From positions 2,232,009 through 2,296,008 of the forward strand of contig JAVTLE010000021.1 of NCBI GenBank assembly GCA_033439295.1: a stretch of 64,000 bases of DNA. The letters run 5' to 3'. This document shows, in pieces, positions 22,321-32,922 of the stretch. The notes under the pieces are model-generated. The model worked only from the letters and a program-made list of their open reading frames with translations, was not told the origin of the DNA and did no database searches. The DNA comes from Deuterostichococcus epilithicus (taxonomy: Eukaryota > Chlorophyta > Trebouxiophyceae > Prasiolales > Stichococcaceae). A program made the position numbers and the translations under genes. The first letter of the stretch is position 1. Each line of letters opens with the position of its first letter.

Positions 22321-25300
22321 TCAGTAGTACGCGTCCCGGCCGCCGACGACGGACCAGGATTCGAACTGGTGCAAATGCGTGCAAATGGCCTGCATGGCGG
22401 GGCTGCCGCCGTCGTCGCGGCCCACCAGCAGTCCGTGCACCTCCAGCCCCATCTCCTCTCGCGCATGCTGCAGCCGCTCCACAATGCTGTCGTCCGGCGG
22501 CGCAATCTCACCGTCCGTCACCATCAGGATGTCCGCCTGCGCACCAGACCGCCGGTGAAATGGATCCTGACTGACATCAAGTAAATTGGCAGGGTCATCT
22601 GTCACGTCTCGGGTCGCCGGCGCCGGCTCAGCGAGCCTCGCGTTTCATCTGACTGCTGCCCAAGTCTCGCAGCCACCCCGATTGTCCGATGCTGATCTTG
22701 TTGCACAGGATGCCCAGGGCACAGCTCGGGTGCTGAACAGGCATACTGAACATAGCTGACACGGGAGTGCCGAGCGCCACGGCAGCCCCTGCGCGAATTA
22801 CAAAGGCGCCCATTCAGGGTCGACTACTCCAAGTCCCACCTGGGCCCAGTTCGCGTCCTCCAGCCGCTGCAGCGCCAGCTCCAGCGGCCGGTCAACATCA
22901 GTGCCGCCGCCAAAGGAGAAGCGCAGAAAGTCCAGCAGTTTGAGCATGGACTTCGTGTCAACTGCCAGCTCCAGCTCCTTCACCTGCCGCAGCAAGTGTG
23001 AAGACCCCATGCTGGGTAATAGCGCCTCGAAAAAGCTGTGTCCGGTCTGAGCTCAGACTGCGCAACCACCGCCAGCTCCAGCTCCAGCTCCAGTAACGGA
23101 AAACTCCATGCTGGATGACTGCGCATGATCAGCTGGAAATGATCAGAGCACAACAATTGCGCGTCCACCACCGGGTCCAGATCCTTCGGCTGGCGCTCCA
23201 GAGGCATCCAAACTTCAATTAGTGCCCTGAAACTTCAGGACAGTGCCTTTCGCTGTTCTTGGGTAGCAGACAAAAGCTGCCCGGCTTGGCGCCTTGCCTC
23301 TTGCCGCATGCAGGAGCCCCCGCATCGTAAGCATTGCCTCGTGGCACTGCCTCGAAGCATTGCTTGCGGGCGGCATGCAGGCGGGAGAGAAGCCCCTGAG
23401 CCCCTCCTGAGGAGAAGGCTCACGACAGGCTCGGCACCACACCTGACTGGGGCCGCTGAAGGCGTACAGGAAGCACTTGCGGCCATGGCGGTGCGCGCTG
23501 CGCATGGACTCCAGGGCTGCCGCCTTCGCTACCGTCTCCCGCGCGCCCGCCATGGAGCCTGCGCAAGAAAGGAGAGGCACAAACCAATTTGTGATATATT
23601 TTTGACACACAGCATGCTCTCCTCTTCTTTCGTGATGTCATAAGCAGACTGAGTGAATTTAGAAGAAGGTCGACAGAGCTGCCTCCGTGCGAAGTCATGC
23701 TCAAGCGCAAGCAGCAGGGGGCACCAAAGAACAAGACACCTGAGGTGTCGAGGCACACGATGATGGGGCCCTGCTCAGCCGCGGGCCGGACCTCAAAGCG
23801 CCCCGTCAGCCTCGAGGGCTCGTCCTCCAGCCAGCCTGCGAGGTTCAGGCGACATTTGGCGAGAGTTTGCGGCCCGTCACACCTCTTGGAGCCAGGTTGC
23901 ATCAAGCCTGCCTGGGCACACATGCCGGCATGCAGCCAGCCTTCGAGACCCCTACCAGGTGCCAGGTGTGACACGGTTCAACTGATATTCCGGGTGTCAG
24001 GGAACGGCACCTGTGCGCTCGTAGCTCATGAGGTTGCGCTCCGCACGGCGCACCAGGTGCAGCCGGTGGGCGGCCCTCGCGGATTTTGTGCGCTCGCCGC
24101 TGGCATCCTGCATGGCATCAGGCGAAGACAGGTCACGACTTACAGGGCAGCAGCAGGTGTGGAGGCTAGGCCCAGGGGGCTGCGCCTCGTGTGCATGTGC
24201 GGCTCAGGTGTAACCCATCCCCCTCCCCCTACGATGAAAATTGCTGGCACGAAATTGCATGCACACAGTCGTCATTAAAGTGATGCCGTCAATTGATGAG
24301 ATTGCGAACTTGCTGTTCACATCACGTGTCTACCCCGTAGGCCATTCTTCGGGACGCACCTTCCGGCGGCCGGCGACCATGAGATGCGCTTCAAAGGGCA
24401 GCATGCGCGACAGGTCGCCTGCGACACCCCAGCGTCAATGTCATCGCGGCCTCGAATGTGTACACATACAGCAAGAAGGTGGACGCCACAGCATGCTGCT
24501 GCATTGCACACTGCTGAATAGCTCGGCAGAGATGGTGTAGTGCCAAGGGGCGCACCAGAGCGCGCCAGACCGCGGGTCTCCTCCGGCTGCAGCGGCGACC
24601 TGATGACGCCCCGCGTCTTCTTGCTCGCCAGCACCTGAGGCAGCAGTCACGTTTAGCCTGTGGCGAGGCCACTTGGCAACAGCGTGCATGCGTCACCCAT
24701 CCACACATGAGCCGGACAGGTCGCGGCCTAAGAGAAACGAGAAACGTCGGAGACGGCAGGGCAAACGAAATTCCTGCTCGCTGTCACTGGCTGCGCGTGC
24801 GGGGAGCTGCATCTATCTTTGGGCACGGCCCGGCGCACCTCCTCGGGGGCGCGGCGCAGGGGGCCTTTGCCGCCGGCGCGGCCGAGGGAGCGGACCAGGT
24901 CGCGCAGCTCGGTGAGCGCCTCCAGCTTGCGGCGCAGGTCCTCCACCTCCTGCCACCCACTGCTCTGCCACAGCCCCTGTGACAGGTCGAAGCCCTGCCC
25001 GTCCATCAGGCCTGCGAGCACGGGAATCTCTGTGAAGGAGCGAACACATGTGTGAGCGTCGCTCATGACCGTCTCCCGACTGGCTGCTGATCCGCAGCAG
25101 CGGCTCCTGCTGCGGCCGCCTGGCGAGCTGCGGCAGCTGGGACGACATGAGATGACATGTGCGTGCTCCCATGTGGGGCTGCTGCCGTACACCACGAGAC
25201 GAGCGCTTGCTTCAGGCGGCGCACCGTCCAGGTCGTCAAATGCCTTCATGGCCTTGTCCAGGTTGTCCGACACCGGCTGCCACTCGTCCTTGAACTCCTC

Positions 25301-27550
25301 CACCAGCTGCTCCGCCTTGGCCTTCAGCTTCTCCAGCATCTTTTGCTTTTGCTGCCTGCGCAGCAGCATAGTTCAGTGTCATAGCAGGCATCGTTCCTGA
25401 ATGGCCTCATCTTCACGCCAGGCCCCATCCTTCCACCAGCTCCTGCGCCTTGGCCTGCAGCTTCTCCAGCACCCTCCTGCAGCTGCAGCCTATGCCACAC
25501 GATGATCAAACATCGTGATGCTGTCCTTCTGAGCCAGGCCCCTTCACTCCCCCTCACACGCCGCTTCAGCGCCTTTGTAAGGCTGCTGCCTGCGCCGGGT
25601 CAGTGTTCACAGACTGGCACTCGCCTCCCCTCCACGACGACTGCCGCCGCTGCTGCTGCAGCAGCTGCCGCAGCCGCTGCTGCGTGTCGTCGCAGATGCT
25701 CAATCTGCACGGCTTGCAGCATGCATTGCCCCAAGCGCCGGCACGCTGCGGGAAGAGTCCAGCTGCCGCAAAAGCACTCACTCGCTGCGCTGCTGCTGTT
25801 GTTGCTGCTGCTGCTCCTGGGAGCTCATGCCGACCTGCAGCTCCTGCGACTGCTGCTCCCCATCCTGCGCCTCTCCGCCCTCACCCGCCTGCCCCTGCCC
25901 GTCCGGCGGCTGCTCGTCTGTCGGCTGCCCGTCAGCGTTCGCCTCCTGCGACGGTTTCGGATGTCGTCCAAAAAAAAAATTGCTCCAGGCATGATGACCT
26001 CGTCGATGGTTTCTTCACAGGTGATGCAGGAAGGGGGTCGCCTGCTCAGCATGTGGCGGCCGCCCTTCAGCTCCTGCCGTCAGCATCCTGCTGCTGCTCG
26101 CCACCCCGCCACCGCCGCAGCCGCCACACCAATCAGACAGACTGCCACGAGACGAGGCCCTCCACCGACGCGAGGAGTGCAAAAGGAGTGCACCTGGGGG
26201 ACGCCGTCGCCGTCGGGGTCCTGCTGCTGCTCGCTGTCCTGCTCGTCCTGCTGGTCCGCCTGCGCCTGCTCCTCCTCCAGCGCGCTCATCTCGTCCTCGA
26301 ATTGCTGCGTGAGACACAACACCAGACGCGCCAGTCAGATGATAGCAGCGTGCAATTGGCTGCCCATGCCAGTGGGGCCCCTGCTGATGCTTTTGCCACA
26401 GAGTTGGTCACATCTCAGCAGTGTGACGCTGCGGCGTCCGGCGGGCCCTGAGGCACCTGGCCTGCTCGGGCATGCAGCAGGGCCGTTCATCAGCGAGTGA
26501 CTCGCCTTGATGAGGCCGACCATCTGGTTGAGCACGGTGTTGAGCAGCGAGGGGAAGCGGCGGCAGAAGCGCGGCATCTCCAGGTCGGACAGCACCGCCG
26601 CCAGGGTGGAACTGAGCGGCTCCGCCGGCCAGGGTATCTGCCCTGCGTCCGGCAGCACGCCGCGCTGCAGGCACGCCTTCCACTCGCCCAGAGCCTTCAC
26701 GCGCGCCACCATCTGGTGGCAGTAGAATGGGAAAAAATCGTGTGGAGAGATGGCGCCACGATCGCAGTCGCAGAGCATCCTACAGCATGCCGAGCCGCGG
26801 ACACGCTTTCCACGCGCCCCAGCCCCGTGACGTGTGCCACCATCCGGCAATAATTTATGCATGTTCATGTTTGTGGGTGTGATTGTGGTTGTGGTTATCT
26901 GTCTGTTCATGTTTAAAGCAAAGAAGCCAGGTGCAGGCTCACATGCAGCGGGCGATGGGCAGTGGCATCCGAGGGCGGCACAGACAGGCAGGAAGTATAG
27001 ACTTGGCAGGGACTCCCGCAGTTGGTGGCAGCCGGTGGATTATCACAGCGTTGTGACAGCCTCGACAGGCGCTCAGAGCTGTGATGATGTCAGAAACCTC
27101 GTGCCTGAGCCGTATTTTGCGACTGGCTGCCCGGCATGTCCAGAACGCTGCGCAGCAGGCCCTCATTCAGGCCGTACTTTCGCGCCAGGTTGCGATCGAT
27201 CAACCTGCAGAAGAGACCGAAGAGGCATTGCACAGGACTTCAGGGCACGAGGGCTTCGCCCAAGATTGCGAATGTGTGTGCGACACATCAGGGCAGGGCG
27301 GCATGGCGCACCCCGGCATTGGGCCAGCCTCGGCCGCCGCCGCCGGTGCCAGCTGCTGACGCGCCTGCACCGTCCTGCTGGACGATATGTCCCATGCCGC
27401 GCCGTTTGTCAGAGCGCCGTCTGTCTGGGCGCCGTTGGTGGCTGATGGTGTGTCAGCTGATGTGGCATTTGACACTGTCACAAAGCCGCGGCTGTGAAGC
27501 GCTGACGATCTGCCCTGAAGGCCGTCACATCGTCGTGCCAGGCGTGACAT
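22321..27550 (-). CDS. VWA (CoxE-like) domain protein, probably organellar
   Basis: A long multi-exon minus-strand gene. From the candidate ATG at 27550 the N-terminus (MSRLARRCDGLQGRSS) is Arg/Ser-rich, like a transit peptide. Then come an exon with DRNLARKYGLNEGLLRSVLD (about 27085-27200), an exon with PRFCRRFPSLLNTVLNQMVG (about 26500-26710), acidic and Gln-rich linkers (EEEQAQADQQDEQDSEQQQ and a Q run at 25790-25817), coiled coils (MLEKLKAKAEQLVEEFKDEW), and GFDLSQGLWQSSGWQEVEDL. The C-terminal VWA domain follows with a complete MIDAS: DTSGSM split over exons near 23750 and 23550, GGTDVDRPLELA near 22900 and VTDGEIAPPD near 22530. The stop is at 22321-22323. VWA/CoxE proteins commonly pair with MoxR AAA+ ATPases to remodel or load metals into complexes; that role is inferred. 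Internal exon edges are approximate. Confidence 0.75.
25283..25483 (-). repeat. Tandemly repeated coiled-coil exon in the VWA gene
   Basis: Minus-strand sequence at 25428-25483 codes for RVLEKLQAKAQELVEGW after a CAG acceptor. The adjacent exon at 25283-25353 codes for MLEKLKAKAEQLVEEFKDEW. The two are clearly similar in DNA and protein, suggesting a local exon duplication; the upstream copy may or may not be spliced in. Confidence 0.55.
25641..25690. repeat. CTG/GCC low-complexity run (poly-Ala or Gln-rich on minus strand)
   Basis: GCTGCTGC-type triplet run inside the VWA gene; on the minus strand it can read as a poly-Ala exon after IEHLRRH. Confidence 0.5.
25790..25817. repeat. CTG/TTG triplet run coding poly-Gln on the minus strand
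   Basis: Triplet repeat in the VWA gene exon that ends its acidic Gln-rich linker (SSQE followed by a Gln run). Confidence 0.75.
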
Positions 27551-28272
27551 ATTTCCCTTCACCCTGCTGCATTGTAGTGCTCCACTGTAGTGAGATCGGC
27601 ATGTCATCGCGAACAAGCGGGCCCGCAGCAGGCATCTTGGCGCCAGCATTACTGCCTTGGCATGCAGCAGCCGTGCCTCTCTACAGGCCTGTTACCTATT
27701 CGACAGGAAGCTAGAAAGCTGAAATATGCTTGCTACACAGTGAGTCGTGGAGCTTGCGAACGGGGACAAAGTCGAAGCGACGGAAATGTAGATGTCACTG
27801 CTGCACCAGTGTACAACTCGCTAGCGTGCGAGATTGTTCCCGGATGGTGGTGCCAACCGTAGATCGTCAGGTAAGGTGTCTGATTGTTCTTTCTCAGATG
27901 CAAATCAGGAATGATTTGCATGCTACCCATCGGACTCGCGTGTCCCGCAGCTTCCGCCGCGCATGCTCCTGAATTTCTTTGCAAATTTTCTGAAATTCTC
28001 ACTTGGTTTCTCCATTCCTCACTTGGCAATCAGGTCTGGGTTGGCGAACAAATTTGGTCTGGATCAGGCAGATGCAGTACTGAGACCGTTGCAGAGGTGC
28101 TTGGAAGGTGGTCATGCATTGACAATGCGGCATGGCACTGTTTCACACGACCATGACCAACTGGTGTTGTTCCAATCTAGGCGCCTCCACACTCTGTCTG
28201 CAGAACCCGCCCGAACACTGAGCAAGCACCTCTACAGGACCAACTGCTTCGATTGATCCTCCATCGGCAGCC
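27551..28272. other. Intergenic region VWA gene / eL28
   Basis: About 720 bp. Contains the VWA promoter and the eL28 3' UTR, and a small hairpin at 27898-27921. No coding frame with a recognisable domain. Confidence 0.45.
27898..27921. repeat. Hairpin with 10-bp arms (ATGCAAATCA)
   Basis: ATGCAAATCA at 27898-27907 and its exact reverse complement at 27912-27921, with a 4-base loop. Intergenic. Confidence 0.75.
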
Positions 28273-29802
28273 TTACTGCGAGGCAGACTGTGCACCCGCG
28301 CTCCGGTGGCCCTTGGCGATGGCGCTCAGCCGCGCACGCGCCGCTTTCTGCAAGTGAAAACCGCTGTCTGTGAGAGCAATGGAAGATGAACAGTGAACTT
28401 GACATCTGATGGGCCGCATTGCAGCGTCCAGTGCTCAGATTGCAAGGACATGTTAGGGAGGCCATCAGTAGAAATCAACCCCACTATTGCGGACGCAGGG
28501 TTGCCGGCGGCGCAGCTGGCGGTCGAGATGTGCCATGACTGTGCGCCCAGCGCGGGCTTTAAACAAAGCCAGCGCCAGGCAGCCGAGACACGTGCTTCGC
28601 TCTCGTGAGCGTCTCATTTGAATCTGTCTCAAAAGCGGTAAATGCGGACAGGGGGCAAAGTCCATCACTGAGGCAGTTTCCTGGCGCACATACCACGGAA
28701 TGACACGGCCGGGGCATCTGCGAGCTCCTTAAATCATAACTGAACCTTGAGCTCGCGTGCCAGCTTCGGCAGGTTGACAAACTCTGGGAAGGTGTAGGAA
28801 TCTGATCGGAGATGTCGGAGATGAAATTCGCCCGCCTTCTCGATACAGAGGACCACACTGGGCGACGCAAGCACCTGCAGGTCGGGGCGGGTGGCGGTGA
28901 CCAGCTTGGACAGCGCCGGCCCCTGCCGCTGCACGCGCTTCTTGGACGTCGTCGAGTTCTTCGACGTGCGCGGCTTGCTGGCGTTCTTGGGGCGGTTCAC
29001 CGTGACGGTGACGGCGCCACCCTCGCCGGCCTGGATGTCCACCGTCTTGGAGTTTGCCAGGCCTGCGCAGGGACCCGGCGCACTTTTAGCACGTCAAGCG
29101 TCACGCCATGTGCGCCGACGGATGAGAAGTAATCCAGCTCTTGGAGCCAGCTCTTGGAGCCAGCAAAGCAACGCCCATGTGCGAGTCGCCCAGGATTGTC
29201 AACGCTGGCTTGTCAAAATTTCATGTTGGAGCACGCACAGCGCCTGCATCAGTTCCCTTGGGCTGAGCAAGCTGACATCTGCACAGCTGCAGACCTGCGC
29301 ACGTTCCAAGATAGCGAATTTGCTTCCGCAAGAGACCAGTTGACACAGAGCACACAGGCTCTGCAAAGCACTGCCCCGTGTGGTCAAATATCCGAGGCAT
29401 ATCCCCCCATGCAGAAGCTGATCACTGGCAGCCTGGCGGCTTTGCTCCTCCCAGCCCGCAGACTTTCTGACCGCCCAGCGCGTGAGGGCATGCGCAGCAC
29501 GAGGCGCGCCGCCTGCCGCCGCAGCGCGATCTCGCCCAGCTGTGGCAACTCCCCCGCCGCACGGTCCGTTCAACCAACCCGCTGCACAACAAACACGGCA
29601 GACGACGGAGGCACCGTCGTCTAGACTTGCGAACGTGCTCTCCAGCACCTTTGCTCTGCAAATTATGCCCTGTACCTGAGTACTTGTAGGAGTGCTTGTT
29701 GTACAGGTTGCCAGGCTCCGCCGACAGCACCATGCCGTTTAGCCCCTTGCGCATGAAGGCGTTGTGTCCCCGCACAATCTGCCACACCAGCTGGTCCGAC
29801 AT
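28273..29802 (-). CDS. RPL28: 60S ribosomal protein eL28
   Basis: Component of the cytosolic large ribosomal subunit. Three exons on the minus strand: 29802-about 29674 (MSDQLVWQIVRGHNAFMRK, then NLYNKHSYKYS), about 29061-28873 (GLANSKTVDIQAGEGGAVTV, then SKNSTTSKKRVQRQG and SKLVTATRPDLQ) and about 28346-28273 (KAARARLSAIAKGHRSAGAQ), stop TAA at 28273-28275. All phases agree. The protein is about 129 residues, slightly shorter than plant and animal L28e (about 137-147). The start is the only ATG in the first exon. Divergent from the thioredoxin-fold gene at 30547. Confidence 0.95.
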
Positions 29803-30546
29803 GGCTGCTGCTGTTCCGGGTGTGCTGCTGCGGCGAAACCCTGAGAGCCGAACCTGCGCGCAGCCGGCCTTGCTGTTGTGTACATGGTCTCTGGTTGCAG
29901 CCTGACGAAAGCACGGCAGCGCTGCTCCCAACGTCTTGACTATATCGTCTTGTGCTGTTGTCGCTGGAGGTATTTGATACAATGTGCATCGTGCATACGA
30001 CCCCAAAACACAGCCCCGTTCAGGAAAACACTCCCAAGCGCCTGGAGAGGGCCAGGCACCCCTCGCCCGACGCATGACACCAGAAGCGCGCCGTTGCTCA
30101 CCTCGCTGGCGTCAGGCAGGTGGCTGTGTGCGCGGAAAGGAGCGATTGCCGGGCGGCGTGCTCCTCTATGTCTGCGCACACTAGCTCGCAGGTTAGCTCG
30201 AATTAGCAAGAATCTGCCCAGCGACGACTGAAGAGGCGTGCAAACGTCTCATTTGCAGCTTTACACTTCGGGTCGAATTTCGATCAGCCAATTATTAGCT
30301 CAGTTGCTGCGCTGGCGGTCGGACTGCGTCGTGCATTGCGCATACGCTTTGGCCATCCACAGGATCATAGAAGCTGGTCCTACCTCCTCCTGCAGCTTGG
30401 CGCTGTTGCGGGTAGATTCAAGAGATTGACTGAACGAGTTGTTGTTGAGACTCATTTGAGATCCGAGACCAGGGCAGTCGTGGCGAGGTTTCAGATACTG
30501 CTGGGGCGGGGAGTGCACGGGCAACACAGTCAGCTCTCAGGCTGGC
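29803..30546. promoter_or_regulatory. Divergent promoter region eL28 / thioredoxin-fold gene
   Basis: About 740 bp between two diverging start codons. It should hold both promoters and leaders. No telo-box or other ribosomal-protein promoter element was identified with confidence. Confidence 0.4.
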
Positions 30547-31281
30547 ATGGCCGAGAAGACGGCCCCCAAGATAGTATTCTACACGACATCATGCCCGTCC
30601 ACGCACAAAGTTCGCGGCGACATCGAGCGCATCACGCAATTACTGCACGCGAAGCGGACGGTGTATGAGGAGGTGTGCACGGGGCTTCAGGATTTGTTCA
30701 GGCTGAATGCCACCTTTCGAGCAAGAGGTTATGCGAGAGTGCAGCTGAATGAAGAGGTGTTGAGCGCAAAGGAGGCATGCTTCTTCTCCCGTGCAGATCG
30801 ACCTGAACATGTACCCGGAGCGCCGCCGGGAGCTGCTGTTGCATAATGATGGCATCATCTCGCTGCCCCAGCTGCGGGTGAATGGTGTGTACGTCGGCGA
30901 CGGTAATACCGTCCAGGAGTTGGAGGACTTTGGGGAGCTGGACGAAGTGCTCGAGGCAAGTCGGTTTGCGCATGCCGCTTGTTGAGACACTGCGCCACAT
31001 TTGCAGCACCTCCGGTATGCCTGTCTAGCCCACGCACAGCCAGACTGAGCACAGCGTGCCAGTTGGCCAAACGTTTCAGATGCTGCCGCAGGGGGGAGAG
31101 GTGCCGGCGACAAACTAGGGGTTGCGGGGCAGCTAGCTGACTCTCATTATTAGGAGGCGGGCGCACATTGCGCTAGCTCAATTCTTCAATTCCACAGGGA
31201 ATTGGCAACTTGCTGGCATGGGCAGGGCATGCTTGCTGTCATCTCAGCAGAAGGAGTGTTCCAGTGTCGGTGACTGTGTGA
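30547..31281 (+). CDS. SH3BGRL / glutaredoxin-like thioredoxin-fold protein
   Basis: Three exons: 30547-about 30675 (MAEKTAPKIVFYTTSCPSTH), about 30796-30955 (IDLNMYPERRRELLLHNDGI, ISLPQLRVNGVYVGDG, LEDFGELDEVLE) and 31198-31281 (GIGNLLAWAG), stop at 31279-31281. The beta-alpha-beta start, the cis-Pro motif SLPQ and VNGVYVGDG are typical of the glutaredoxin/SH3BGRL fold. The active-site position reads CPST, so only the first Cys of the glutaredoxin CPYC pair is present; at most a monothiol activity is expected, and SH3BGRL proteins usually have none. The second intron fits with a GC donor (GAG-GCAAGT) at 30956. The C-terminal exon is supported by phase only. Confidence 0.75.
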
Positions 31282-31688
31282 TCGGCGCGCTGTGCCTGTC
31301 TTGCCCGGCGCGCAAGCAGGTCCTATGGGCGTGACTCGGTTTCGGATGCACGTGGAACCGCTGTAAAATTGCGTCTTGAATTCTGACCGTTGCTTTTGCC
31401 AGCAATTCGGCAGCACCTGGCTGCTTGACCCCAAATGCACACAACATGCATGCTGGAAGTGGCTCACAATCAGATGTGGCATTCCCAATCAGAAGACAAA
31501 TCTAAGTATCAGTCGCGCATCAGTCTTTCGGTCTATCGGCTCGGCGCTCGCGTTGCACCACCTCGTCCGTCACCTCATTCGGAACACATCCCGTTGGCCC
31601 TTCGTTTTTGCAAGCCGCTATCCTGTGAGAGCAAAGTGGCCAGGAGCGTCCTGTTTATTTCATCTTCAATCAACATGGAGCTTTGATC
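31282..31688. other. Intergenic region before the ankyrin gene
   Basis: About 400 bp between tandem plus-strand genes; 3' UTR and promoter. Nothing specific recognised. Confidence 0.4.
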
Positions 31689-32630
31689 ATGATGGCTGAG
31701 CCATCAGACGAGGTTCAGGAGCTGATTGATGCAGCGCGCTACGGCGAATTGGAGGAAGTCACCGCGGCGCTGGAAAACAAGACACCCGTGAATGGAACGG
31801 ATCAGCTGGGACGCACAGGCGAGCGCTGAATGTCACCCAAAGGCTCTCAACCGCATTGTATACATGTAGCTGCAATCATCTCATCATACGCCGGCCCTGA
31901 ATGCCGCAGGGCTGCACATGGCCTGTGCAAACGGGCATGCCGAGGTCGTACGCCTGCTGATCAGCTCTGGGGCGGTGGGCACAGCTTGCATATATTCCAA
32001 GTGCACAAGTGTGCTGCACTCCATGGCGCATATGATCAAATGATGCGGCGCCTCACCAGTGCAGCGCCGAAGCATCTCAGGCGGCTCTGCGTCTACTGCC
32101 TCACACTGCACCACAGGATGTGGCGCTGGCCAATGCGGAGGGCAATACGTCTCTGCACTGGGCATGCCTGAATGGCCATGTGGAGGTTAGTGACGGCATT
32201 GCTTCATGCAACTGAATTGATGAGCATGTCCGCCATTGCACTGTTTCATCTATGTCTGTCTGCTCGATCTCAGTAATGGCGATCCCCTGGACCACTCAGA
32301 TCATCAGGCTGCTCATGGACGCGGGCGCTAGTCCATCAGCCCTGAACAGGTCTGCAGATGATGCCATGCGTATACAGATGCTATCCTGAGATGGCGTACG
32401 ACGTGCCGATCTCTTTTCTTGCGCAGCATGTGCCATTCAATGCTGACCGTGTTGACTTTCGTATTTGTAGCCACGACATGACACCCATCGACGAGGCCCT
32501 TAGCCACATGCAGCGCGACGAGATGTTGGCTGCCATCAACTCGCATGCCTCGCAAGGCAGGGATGAGGACCAGGGGGGCTTTGATTTCATGGCATCAGAT
32601 GGTGGAAGCTTTCCACAGAAGCCGCAATAG
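31689..32630 (+). CDS. Small ankyrin-repeat protein
   Basis: Five exons with consistent phases: 31689-31818 (VQELIDAARYGELEEVTAAL), 31910-about 31975 (GLHMACANGHAEVVRLLISS), about 32115-32185 (NAEGNTSLHWACLNGHVE), about 32299-32349 (IIRLLMDAGASPSALN) and about 32471-32630 (HDMTPIDEALSHMQRDEML), ending FPQKPQ with TAG at 32628-32630. The repeats match the ankyrin consensus (G-T-x-LH-x-A-x-x-NGH-x-E-x-V-x-x-LL). There are about three full repeats plus a half repeat, so it is a small protein-binding adaptor close to budding-yeast Yar1/plant small ankyrins in layout. The partner is unknown. Two consecutive ATGs start the frame. The first intron fits only with a GC donor at 31819. Confidence 0.85.
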
Positions 32631-32922
32631 AGGGCAATCTTGGCCACTGGTTTACAGACCTGTGTGTTGACCGACTGCTGCCCCAGAGACAGTAGATACT
32701 AGCTGAAAGAAGTCAGACTGAAACCAAGTTATCCAAGCATGATTGGTTCTTGCACTGCCCCGAGCAGGATAGTCAGCAGGACACACACGTGCGTGTCCGC
32801 TCACAAGCGCTACGATGGTGCAGTCCGTGTCACGAACGGACAAAACGACTGGTCACATGCCCAGATGCACAGCTGAACAAACGGCTCCAACTACCATATA
32901 GCCGCAGCCCCAGGCGCCGCAA

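Noticed and set aside
22336-22380. tRNA T-arm-like GGATTCGAAC sequence
   Set aside because: It lies in the last exon of the VWA gene and codes for HQFESWSVVGG; no acceptor stem, D-arm or anticodon arm fits around it.
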